NCBI GenBank assembly: GCA_030549335.1
Contig: CM060191.1
Coordinates: forward strand, 3,601,001-3,665,000
From: Pontederia crassipes
Lineage: Eukaryota > Streptophyta > Magnoliopsida > Commelinales > Pontederiaceae
Direction of reading: 5' to 3'
Length of the DNA stretch: 64,000 nucleotides
Shown: positions 38,001-48,900 of the stretch, in pieces
Layout of the letters: every line of letters begins with the position of its first letter
How positions within the stretch are numbered: position 1 is the stretch's first letter
Program-made: the position numbers and the translations under genes
The notes under the pieces: model-generated
The model's input: the letters and a program-made list of their open reading frames with translations, nothing else
The model's database searches: none
Told to the model about the DNA's origin: nothing

Positions 38001-39603
38001 GCAGCCTTCCAATATCTGAAGATAGACTTCCAGAAACAAAGGAAGATAATGTCCTTACACTGATTACTCCTTGGCAGTATGCCTCTCGTAGTGCATTATT
38101 ATCATCTCTCATTGTGGCATGGTCACCGGTAATACAATCATCTAGAATAAGGCCAAGCTTCTCAAAGAGGTTTACCATACTTGCCATTGGAGGTAAGTCG
38201 GGTAATATTTCTTTCTGGAAAATCTCTCAAACACAATGTTACACTATTGAGCATGGCAGGATTTCCGTTGATCCAATAATCATCGGACTTCTCCAGGCTC
38301 ATAATTCATGGATTACTGCACTTAGTTGGGGAAAATGCATTGCAAATTCTCCAAAATCCCAATTATTCTTGGCTACTGGAAGCTGCAATGGAAGGTCAGC
38401 TTTCCATACTTTTATCTTGATCCTTTTGTCGGTCAGTATGAGCAATTTTAATATCAACATATGATGTGTCTAGTTGCTAAAAAAATTGAAAGCTATCGGT
38501 TTGTGGTTATTGGTTTTGTCTTATGTTTATATATGGAACTTATAATCTCTGAATTGCAAATGTTGGACTTCAACTCATACTTTTGGCATCACTTTTATTT
38601 TAACTCCCATGCATGTTGACTTTGTTTATATTTCTTAACCACATTTATTGAATGATGTGATTAGGGGACTAGCTCCAAATCCCCATATCATCCCTTTGAA
38701 AAGTAAGCAGTCAAATATTTAGCTTATATGATATACTCTTGGTAGATAGGTTAGTTGAACAAAATGAAGTTCCTATTTTTGAGGGAACTTAGATTTCTAT
38801 GTCACTGTCTTCTCACCAATATTGTTATCAAGTAAGAAGTAGTATGTAATTCTGGTTGTATGCATCCAAAGTACGTCATTCAGTAAGTGCCACTTATGGC
38901 TTGCTGTCACCATTTTTTTTCTTGTTAGTGTCAACTATGAATTGCCTTTACAAAGCATAGTGCAGAATGCTGTTAGTTTCCTGTCAAGGAATATCTCTAA
39001 CTGAATTCTGAATCTTAAATATCATGTTCATTTTCAGTGTCAAGATATGGGTGGGAGATATTGAAGACTTGTGCCAGCTGTCAGTTGAAAGTACTTGTTT
39101 TTCCTTGTTGCATGAGGTGAAGTTTGTTTGGCTAAAGCCAAATGTTTTTACTTTGGCATGACAGCTAGTTATAAAGTGAAGGTGAACTTTTCTTTTTTTT
39201 GGGTAATAGGTAACAACTGCTACAGCTGTCCCAGTTTCAATACTTTCTCTGGTTGTGCCTGTGGACCCCGAAGATAAGCTTGTTTTAGCTGTTGGGAGAG
39301 GATCTGGATCACTTGAAGCATGCACATATGATGTATCTTGCAAAAAACTTAAAAGTACTGGTGTCCATGATGCACATAACCAAGTGGTATATCTACCTGC
39401 TCTTACACTTGTTGGTACAATAATTCAAATTTTAAACATATCTGCTATTGTTTTGAACTTCCACAGGTGACAGGCTTAGCTTGGGCTTTCAATGGTCGAT
39501 GTTTGTATAGCTGCAGTCAGGTTATTTGCTTTGATCTGCATAGCTGTTTTCCTACCTCAAAAAGAAAAAAAGTTTTTATGCAAGAGCTCTTTGGTGTGGT
39601 ATC

Positions 39604-39658
<55 letters not shown>

Positions 39659-42600
39659 TCAGTCCCTTCATTGTGATCTTAGTCATCTTGGCACGAGATT
39701 CTTACATAATGACAAGTTGCATTGAGTATTTGAATCTCCTTATCACATCTCTAGCTAAAAAAGTTTTTCCAATACATTTACTGAATCTAATGCCTTATAG
39801 TTTCTTATATCACTGTCTAGAGTTTGAAGATTTTGTGTATTTTTTTAACAATTAAATGACGAAAATGATGTATATTTACTTTCTCCTTTTGTTCAGGATA
39901 ATTCTGTTCATAGTTGGATCCTGTATGAGGATCATCTTCATCAAGTTTCTTTCCCTTCAGAATGTCCAGGGTTAAAGGACTCTTATGATGTATGAAGCAT
40001 TCTATTGCAGATTCTTCATATTTCTACCTAGGTTTCACTGGCTTTGCTTTGTTCTTAAGGTAATTGGAAACTGTTTTGCAGTTCTCTCAAGTATCTGACC
40101 AGTGTTTTGGCCTTGCCATATCCCCTAGTAACTTAATGATCGCTGTGGTGAGTTTAAACTTATTTTCTATTTTTTTTTTTTAATTTTGCTTCTGAATGTT
40201 TGATCTGGCAGTCTATGAAAGTACAATTATTAGCTCCTTGATTGGTTCAATGCAGTTATAGTTTTCTTTTCTCTCCCATGGATCCTTAATATCTCATCTA
40301 GTAAAACTATGAAATGAAGGCTATCTTATTTTTTTGATCTGTTCATCACAACTAATTGTTGTTTGAGAGGGCTTGCATCTTAAATTCTTAATTAACGTTT
40401 AAATTCTTAATTGATGTTCTTTTTTTTTTGCATATAAGCATTTGATTTATTCATGCTATATCTACTTTGATTCCTTTCCAATTGACATGACATTTCTACC
40501 ACTGATATAGTTCTTTTTTGAGAAGAACCACTGATATAGTTCTTGGCAGACAGTAGTTAAACCATGTAATACTTAATTATAGAGGGTGGGATGTAATAAA
40601 TAGAGATAACGACAGCATTACCGAGATCTCGAGTTATTTCAAGCTAAAGAACATTTATTGACACTTTTTATGAATCTTTATAAAGATGAGGAAATTCTTA
40701 AAACAGGCCGTGGTCTGGGAATAGCTAAAGTAATTAGAACACACAGAAGTAAGTTCTCTTTATGTATGTATAAAGCAAGATGTTAGCACTCAAAATTAGT
40801 AGCATTTCAACTTCGTGGCAGGAGTTACACGAAACAGTAGAGTCCAAACACTGTTGTAGGGTTTAAATAACTTGATTTCCACTTCAAAAAAAAAAAAAGG
40901 AAAAAAACTTGATTTCAGTTCTGAGCCTGGTTTTTAACCTGAAAATGAATGAAGTGCTGTAACGGAGTTTGATTCTTAACTCAAGTCAGTGTTGACAGGA
41001 ATCATGTAGAAACTCCTTTTAGGGAAACATATAGAAAAGTGGAAACATATGGAAAAGTTCAACCTCATAATTGATTGTCATTGTTGGTCTTATAACAGTG
41101 TTGTGCTTACATTAGAATATTCTGTCTACAGAAAATGTCTCTTTTTATATGTGGAGTACGTCCTTTAATGATGTAGGAGAAATAAGATAATATTTTATTA
41201 GTCATTATTATTATTTATCTTTTTAGATTAGTTAGATTCTATTAGTTAGTATTGTTATCTTTTAAATTAGTTTAAATTTGATTGTAAAATGCCTATAAAT
41301 TCCCCGTGCTGCATCATTTAATCATGTCACTTTGCTTTTCTCTATCTCTCATGATTTGTTAAGAATATAAATCATAGATGTTGCTCTTCTTAACGACTTA
41401 AGCTTTTAGGAAAATTGGTCAACATATCAAAGTTAACATGGTATCATCAAGAGTTCGAACTTCGTTAAGCTCTTATTAAAAAAAATATTTCCTCCATTTG
41501 TTGTCCACGTGGTGGGCTGGGCTAGACTAAAATTGTCAACGGCCCACACGTGAGGGGGAGTATTAAGAATATAAAATCATAAATGTTGCTCTTCCTAATG
41601 ACTTAAGCTTTTAGGAAAATTTATTAGCACATCAAATTTAACATGATTTATGGAAACTATAACTGCCGACCCCACCTAGTGGGATAAGGTTTTGTTGTTG
41701 TTGTTGTTGTATGGAAACTATAACTCTTGTAACCCAAAGTGAATTTTAATGTTTTATCAGGTCCGAAGTCTTGATACTGGCCTTTTGAACCCAATGTATG
41801 AAGCAAGGTGATATTTCTTTCTGTGAGGCATGTGGCATTGGACTGTCTGGGACATTTATTTCAAGCATTAGATAACCTATGACATGAATATTAGAGTTTT
41901 TCGTCTAAAATTGCAGGACACACAAGGCAGTTGTTGACTTTCTTTGGACAGGTGCGCAATCTGTGGAAATTTCAGCAGATATGAACCAGAGTGGTTCCTC
42001 TAGATCCTCTGATTTGTCAGAACAAGGTCTGAGATGCTGGGCATCCAACATTTTGTGGTCTTTAAAAAGTTTAGAGAATATAGATAAACCACTTATTTTA
42101 TGGGATGTTTTAGCTGCATTGCAAGCTTTTAACACAGATACTCCTAGTTTTTTGGAGAAGTTGCTCTTTGAATGGCTCTCTAGTTGGTTGCCAGGTTATC
42201 AGTACGAGAATTCTCTTGAAAATGTATTATTTCGCATTCAAACTATGTTGTTGGAGATCAATTCTCGCAAAATTCATCTACTAAACATAATTGGCAGAAG
42301 AGTGATGCTGAACGTTGTGAAGTCTGATTTGCATTATGGACAGAAGGATGATTCTCAACAGCTAGATAACAAAGAACAAAAGATAGATTTTTGGAATAAT
42401 TTGGTTGCCCATAATGAAAGAGAATTGCGGCAGAGGCTTTTGGCTTTGACCCTTAAGTTTGTCTTGAGTGGGGCAACTTCACCACCCAATGACCTTTCAG
42501 CAGATTCAAAATGGTTCCCAGTTGGTGTGGCACAGATGGAGTGCTGGGTAAATATCAATGATGAGGTGGTACACAACCAACTCAAAGTTCTTTGTTCAAG

Positions 42601-43461
42601 AATAAGGGATCTTGGGATCAGGTATGCGCCTTTTAAATGTTCTCCTTAGAGCTAGCATTACTCTCGTATTTCATGAAGTTAGACATCATGCAGTTCTGTA
42701 ATATCAGTAAACTATTTATTTTCTTCAATTCTCCTTGGCACAGCAAGTTTACCCTGTATTGGCTACCCTTGTTTTCTGGATCCAACTTTCCTATTGTGCA
42801 CTTATAAAGTAAGAGTGGTTTCTTGTACCATAAGAAGACAGTATACATTATCAAAAGAACCTTTGAACCGGACCTTATCACTCTGGACAGTGTAGTTTAT
42901 ACACAACTTATCAAGAATAAATGAAATTATCACCTAAATACTTAAAGAAAGATATCTCTGGGCGGTAGAGTCCAGTAAAGTATCATATTGCTATTACTTC
43001 AAACCTACCAATGTAAGATTATCACTTGCCTGAGATTATCAATTCCTTACAAGTTATATCTCCGTCTGGTTAACTTCAGGATCGATTCCATTTGTGAATA
43101 CAACCCCAAAGAGACTTGCAGCTTTTGCTCGAATCATGTCTCGTTCGAGTCTCCCGAATTTGCATGGTGCGAAGATGGCGGACACAATGGCACATCGAAA
43201 CCAAGGCACAAGCTACAGAGGTGTGCCGTTTCCATGAGTTTGTGCTCCGTTGCAACTCCACTGTGGTTTTGCATCTGTTGCCGAAGGTCGGCTGCCATGC
43301 TGGCACCTCGGGCATTTTTCTCCATCTCAAATGACCCCCTGGATGTAAATCATGGTGAAGATTGTGCATGGCACGGCTGCCCGGAGGCATTGTGTCCCTT
43401 TTGTGGCATACGATTACAGAGATCACTGCCTGAATTTTTACCGTCTGTGAACCCAGTGTAA
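32058..43461 (+). CDS. TFIIIC90: Transcription factor IIIC 90-kDa subunit (TFIIIC90 / GTF3C4-like)
   Basis: Subunit of TFIIIC, which binds tRNA-type promoters and recruits TFIIIB for RNA polymerase III. Coding exons: 32058-32174, 32272-32356, 32672-32774, 32987-33071, 35727-35813, 35925-36031, 37636-37807, 37961-38394, 39038-39116, 39210-39386, 39467-39520, 39897-39989, 40082-40147, 41761-41807, 41917-42621, 43080-43461. They join in frame to 930 aa. The N-terminal half is a WD40-type propeller (VASPSYPNSISWS, CLLAVCTTEGRVKLYRPP, HNSWITALSWG, VTGLAWAFNGRCLYSCSQDNSVHSW). The C terminus is the TFIIIC zinc finger (CSFCSNH, WFCICCRRS, HGCPEALCPFCG). Intron 5 uses a GC donor. The start at 32058 fits the family N terminus, but the frame is open further upstream. 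Introns carry two SINEs, a TRIM, a MITE and a LINE-like insert. Confidence 0.9.
34248..34428 (+). mobile_element. SINE copy 5, near full length, in TFIIIC90 intron 4
   Basis: Starts AAACTCCGCCTATG and ends with a long TTG run, same strand as the gene. The body lacks the block around GAATGGCGTC that other copies have. The flanks 34231-34247 and 34429-34446 are similar but imperfect, suggesting an old target duplication. Confidence 0.87.
34680..35060. mobile_element. Mutator-like MITE with long inverted ends
   Basis: A 381-bp non-coding element in TFIIIC90 intron 4. The left end reads GGGTTTAATGTGTGTGTCAA and the right end, reverse-complemented, GGGTTTAATGTGCATGCCAA; the inverted similarity continues for roughly 95 bases through TTTACACAT and TTTTTCGATATC. 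A perfect 9-bp target duplication, TAATTTATG, lies at 34671-34679 and 35061-35069. Nine-base duplications and long inverted ends are hallmarks of Mutator-like elements. No transposase is encoded, so it would need one in trans. Confidence 0.88.
35814..35932 (+). other. Probable GC-AG intron in TFIIIC90
   Basis: The exon ends CCCAG and the intron begins GCGAGT rather than GT. The acceptor TGTTTCAG is normal. This donor keeps phase 0 and the frame open, giving SSSQALNNAKSITGR across the junction. The nearest GT downstream (35830 region) would lead to an early stop, and reading through hits TGA at 35859-35861. Actual precise coordinates of the intron end are one of 35924; the interval to 35932 includes the first bases of the next exon. 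Confidence 0.6.
36370..36715 (+). mobile_element. Possible LINE 3' fragment in TFIIIC90 intron 6
   Basis: A block much richer in G and C than the surrounding intron, with GTTTTTGTACATGACATCCC, then TTTTCGGTAATATATATA and an A-rich end at about 36704-36720, a layout seen at the 3' ends of plant L1-type elements. No protein motif or clear target duplication was found, so the call is tentative. Confidence 0.35.
39606..39656. repeat. (AT)n microsatellite in TFIIIC90 intron 11
   Basis: About 25 uninterrupted AT units some 85 bases after the donor of exon 11. A shorter (TA)n lies at 36652-36670 in intron 6. Confidence 0.9.
41357..41643 (+). mobile_element. TRIM retrotransposon (287 bp) with two 82-83-bp LTRs
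   Basis: A miniature LTR element in TFIIIC90 intron 13. LTR 1 is 41357-41438, starting TGTTAAGAATATAAATC and ending TTAACA; LTR 2 is 41561-41643, starting TATTAAGAATATAAAATC and ending TTAACA, and they are similar throughout. Directly after LTR 1 is TGGTATCATCAAGAG (41439-41453), close to the tRNA-Met primer site. GTGAGGGGGAG, a purine tract, abuts LTR 2. A 5-bp target duplication, TGATT, lies at 41352-41356 and 41644-41648. The inner 122 bp encode nothing. All features fit a TRIM. Confidence 0.88.
41665..41709 (+). mobile_element. SINE copy 6, 45-bp minimal insert
   Basis: Contains only GCCGACCCCACCTAGTGGG, a short link, and TTG repeats. A perfect 16-bp duplication (TATGGAAACTATAACT) flanks it at 41649-41664 and 41710-41725, immediately beside the TRIM. 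Confidence 0.9.
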
Positions 43462-45938
43462 AAGATGTACACATATGCTATTTGTATATTAGTTCAACGT
43501 CTGATTTGTGCATATTTATATTTTTTGTTTTGAAAATAAGTTTCTTTGTGCATATTCACAGTGTTGCCCAATGCCTAACGTGATTGACTCGTTAGGTCCC
43601 AAGGTGCAACTTTAGCAATTGGCAACATTGAAACTCTCATCAAATAATCATTGCCCTTCTTTCATTGGACATTTGCGTTTCATTTTACGTCAGTCATGCC
43701 AGCTCTGGTAGGGTTAGGAAGCAGTATTTTAAAACCTAATCAGACCAACATGTTCGATCAAGATTCAAACGTGAATGTTGATCCGATTCAACATGATGGT
43801 TCAACAACATTTGATTTAAGGGTAAACATGTCGCTGAAATTTCTTAAAAATTGAAGATAATAAAAGGTAGAGAAGGAAACAATAAACAAAAGTTTTAAGA
43901 GATAAAAGATAAAAGTTGATAGAACATTTAATTCGTAATAGAAAAGTGCGTGATGAGTGATAAAACTTATGTACTCTTTTAATTGTAGTGGTTCACTTTT
44001 TTTGTACCATGCCCAATGATGTCGTTCCCACGAGGATGATTAATAATTTAAATTTTATTTTAATTTTATTAATTAAAAAAAGTTTGTTTTAAAAAGGAAA
44101 TAAAATAAAATGATGAAATAAAAGAAATGATCATTTGAAAAAATAAAGATTTAATAATTAGAGCACTTAATTGTCATCATTAAAATGTAATGGATATTTT
44201 TAATTTAAAATTAGTTGAATCAATAATAAAATTAAATTCCCAAAACTAATTAACAAATGTTTCAAGTTTTAACTACTATCTTAAGAACAATTAGAATAAA
44301 TTAATCATCTCAAATTTTAACTTATCTAATTATTAAAAAAATGTATTAAATTATAATTAATATTAAAGGCTTTCTCAAGTTATCTTAATGACTACACAAA
44401 TTAAGTATCTTTCGTTATCTCTAATTATGGCATGCAATAAATAAAATCGATACTAGAGCATTAAATATGAAATTGCAATACTATTAAAGATTCAAACTAA
44501 ATTAATATTAAGAAAGACACAAATAGGATTCAACTAAGATAATCCTAATAAAAGAATAGATCTAAGAAGAATAACATCAAATATAATATAAAAGATTAGG
44601 GAAAAAAAATAACTCTAGTGTCAAATCAATCTTGATTGGGTGCACGTGCTTTTTCGAATTTCCGAAAGATTCGCTATTATTTTCGCTCTTCTTCTTTTTT
44701 TAAACTTCAAAGCTATACTCCAGAATACCTTTCTAAGTCCTCTTCTTCTTTTTATAAATTTTCTCATCCCTCAAAGGAAAGAAAGAAATCCAAAATCTAT
44801 TCAAAAAGTAGATAAAATTTACCTTCAAACCACCTAACTAACCTCTGTAACAACATTGACATGAATTGTTACAGCTGTGACCGAGACAATGCCTTCTAGC
44901 TTCTAACTCGCGCTCACTGATCGAGACTATTCTCATTTTCGACTTCAACGCGCTTACGGCCGTGCACGTCGTGGGACGACCGTGAGCGCGACAAACTTCG
45001 ACATGGTTGCGACATAGGGCTTCCATGCGTACGACATGAAAGCACAGCCATGACTTTTGAGCCCTCTACTTGCCTTTTCTCAGTCATTTTGTTGACTTTT
45101 TACTTTGCCGTTGTAAAATTATTCAAACTTAAATAGAAAAGAAATTTAAAAAAATTCTCTAAAATATAAATCAATTTTCTCTTTCTTAAACACAAAAGAT
45201 TTTAAAAAAACTCATACATGATTTTTCTTGCATCACCCAACGCAAAAATAACAATGACATTAGACCAAACCTCCCATCCCACAAGGAATACAATAACTTG
45301 TAATATTTTAGTTGGAAAATAACTCGAAAATAACCAGACCTTGACTTGGCCACTTATGTCATCATTCTTTTGGGGTATGTAAGATGCCAACTACATTTTT
45401 TTAAGAGCATCACCTAATTTTTTCATCAAAAGAAATTGTTATTTGCTGAAAAAATCCTGCAAATTTTTTTTTTCTGCATGTGAGAAGACTAAAATCTTAA
45501 GAAAAAATTGGAAAATATCTCTCAACACTTTTTTCCCCATTACTTTAGGGTTAAATTTGACTCATGACTTTTGAGAAACATATCAATAAATAAAAAATAA
45601 TCAGGCATGGCCTTGATACGAGAAATAAGAGATTGAAAAGCACATATCAGGTCACAGAAAAAAAAAGAACATTTCAAGCTTCATGCCGTTTAAGCACGAA
45701 AATATCCGCATTACTTACGGATTTGTAAAGCTTATAGTGCTGATTAAAGACAATATGCGTCTGGCTCTTTGGAGCCTTGGAGTTTATAGAAACATGTTTT
45801 AAAGGTTCATCATTGTAGAAAAAAAATAATACTAAGGAACTGGAATAAAAATCCAGCATGGATGCCTTTCGCCTGATTTTACATTTACACTGCATTTTGT
45901 ACCCTGGAAAAAACATTGCAATCTGGGGTTAACGGCAT
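43462..45938. other. Convergent spacer between TFIIIC90 and VIP4, no gene recognised
   Basis: Starts and ends with 3' UTRs of the two flanking genes. The middle (44030-44640) is extremely AT-rich; a GC-richer island at 44870-45060 has no recognisable coding motif. No RNA gene or transposon end was identified with confidence. Confidence 0.5.
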
Positions 45939-48900
45939 TCAATCCTCATCGCTATCAAATACCACAGCTTTCCTGCGGTGGGCTGCTGTCTTCCTGGGTG
46001 GAGAATCCTCATCAGAGTCAAATTTCCGTTTCAGGCTGCTAGTTCCGGTTTCCTTTGCTTTTCTCTTTGGACCCTGTAGGTAAGGCAAAAGATAATGGCA
46101 AAAATTGCAAAATCACGAAACTACACAAGACAGAATGCTTAATCTCACTAGGCTATGTAATAAACATATTAAAAGTTTCTTGTCGATATCATAAGCAATC
46201 CCCCCAGTTCCAAATTTGCCTCATTGTTCATTTTCTGCTATCTTTTGTCTATTTATGATCACCCCTGTTGAATTGCTTAGCTACACAGAGGGTGTCATCA
46301 GCTTGCTGATTCATTTTGCTTGCTGATTCATTTTCCCTTCCTTTCTGGTTTTTTCCCTTTTCGTCTAGTGCATGTTTGAACAGCAGAATTGTAATCATCA
46401 CCGTCATCATTATTATACTTCAGAATCTGATTACTAATTTAGTATCTTTTTCCATTTCCATATTGTATTCTTGGTGCTGAGAAGGCACTATACAGAGCTC
46501 TAAAGACAAAGCATGCTACACCAAAATATGGGCTTATCTACCATGCATCCTTAATCGGTCAGGCAGCACCAAAAATAAAGGGGAAAATCTCTCGTTCTCT
46601 TGCTGCTAAAACAGCATTGGCCATAAGATATGATGCTCTTGGGGACAGCCAGGATAACACAATGGGATTGGAAAATCGAGCTAAGGTAATATCATGCTGG
46701 AGGGATTTCACATATTTAATTGTCAATGTCCTAATATTAATGTGTCTCAAACTCCGCCTATGTTTTATAGCCGGTCCCAAGCCCGGATAAAGGAGGAGGG
46801 TTGTGTTAGGCCCCGACAGCCAGCGTAAAACCCTGTCGAATCTCATGAACATGGATCAACGAATAGCGTCGTATGATCCATGTAGCCGACCCCACCTAGT
46901 GGGATAAGGCTTTGTTGTTGTTGTTGTATTGTTTTATGCTATGTGGTAACTGAAAATTGGCACCTGTCAGTTATAACACAAACATGCTTAAGTCTAGTAC
47001 TTATCCTAGAAAATGAACCATACAAAGAACCTCAAGCCTACCCTGAGACAATATTGGTTGAATAAGCAATGAAGATTGTATAATACAAGGGGACATTGTT
47101 AACTTACTTTATCTTCCTCTTCTGATGCTGGACCTGCTTCTTCTTCTGCCTCTTCTTCATATTCATCTTCCTCGTCAAGTTCATCTTCCCTTTCTTGTGC
47201 AGGAGACTCGTTGACATCCTCACCATCAGTTTCATATTCAGATTCCTCCTTTTCGCTCTCCGAGTACTCCTCAAGTGGACGCCTTGATGGACGAGCAGCA
47301 GACATGGACGTCTTGCGTTGGATATTGGTATATGCATTTGACTGTTGACCAGAACAGTAAAGATGGTTTGAAATCCAAACACAATGGTTCATAGCCAAGC
47401 ATCAAAAGATGTTGAAAATTAATGATATACGCATGGCACGCATAAATTTGAACATGAATGCTACCTTCTTTGCATTCATTATGCGTTTCTCAGCTTTTGC
47501 TTCTGCCTCCAAATCTTCTTCAAAACGATTGCGCCCTGAAGCTCGACGATAACTGTAATAGTCTTCTGGCTCATCCTCCTGCAACAAAAAAAATTAACAG
47601 CATTTGTCAACACTAGAGATGTTAAGGTGCCGAGTTCAACATTCTTGTAAAGGAAATAAGTTATGCTATAACTTTATTTAACTGTGGGCAATCATTACTC
47701 AAAAAAGGAAATACAACAACAACAACAACAACAAAGTCTTATCCCACTAGGTGGGGTCGGCTACATGGATCATACGACGTCATTCCGCTCTATTAGTAAC
47801 CGCATTAACACAATATATTCGTTGATCCATGTTCATAAAATTCGACAGGATTTTATGCTGGCTGTCGGGGCCTAACACAACTCTCATCCTTTATCCGAAC
47901 TTGGGACCGGCTATAAAATATAGGCGGAGTTTACTCAAAAAAGGAAATAATAAGCAAAATATTCTCGTTTCCTAAATTTTACATCAATGCTTTTATATGT
48001 AAAGTTTTTAAGGTTGTGTGTTCTTTTGGTTAAATCTAATGATAAGAATATGAGAATGGTGATTGATAAATTTCTTGAGGAAACAAATAGCGCCAAATGA
48101 TTTAGATTTTAAAAATATATAATTTTGCTATTTTTTGTTAACAAATACAGTCAAATTTTGATTGTTTGTAACGATAATAAAAAGTAACATATTATTTTCT
48201 ATCTACCTGAAGTGCCGACTTTCCATAGTAACATGTTTGAAAAAGTTTACGATGCAAAAAAATATTATTTATTATTTATTTATCGTAATGTTTTTTTCTT
48301 ATTTTGTTTATATCAGGTATTATCACTGCAAGCAAATATTTTATTTCTTAATGTTTTTTTCTTATTTTGTTTATATCAGGTATTATCACTGCAAGCAAAT
48401 ATTTTATTTCTTAATGTTTTTTCTTATTTTGTTTGTATCAGGTATTTTTTAGTTATAAGCCAAGCCTACACTGGAGGCATTTGTGCTCCTTAAGTTACTA
48501 CTGTTGTACGCATGGTGATGCAAATTATTGCAATTACTGGCATTTAATTCCTGTTATCCAGTTTACTATTTCAGGTACAAGGTGGAGCATTCAATTAACA
48601 ATAACATAATACCACTCAAAAAAATTAGAAAAAAGTATTTAGAACTATCTGGTTCCAAAACAAGCTAATGCGGTATCATTGAGGAATATCATGAATAAGA
48701 AAGCTGCAAGCATCACAAGCCTAGAAATTAGAAACACAATATATTCGTTGATCCATGTTCATAAGATTCGACATGGTTTTACGCAAAAATTAGAAAGTAC
48801 AAAAGTAATTTTTTATGCAACCCTTTCTTTCACAAATGATCAGTTTTCAAATGTAACACAGTCAAGTACCTCATCTAATGCATCCTCCAAAAAGCCTGGA

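Noticed and set aside
41176-41351. AT-rich block starting TGTAGGAGAAATAAG with a TATAAATT, looking like a copia LTR
   Set aside because: No matching end or duplication; the TRIM boundaries 41357-41643 with TSD explain the retroelement signals better.
44000-44060. Phrase TCGTTCCCACGAGGATGAT that resembles words seen in some plant LTR elements
   Set aside because: No second repeat, primer site or coding remnant nearby to support an element.
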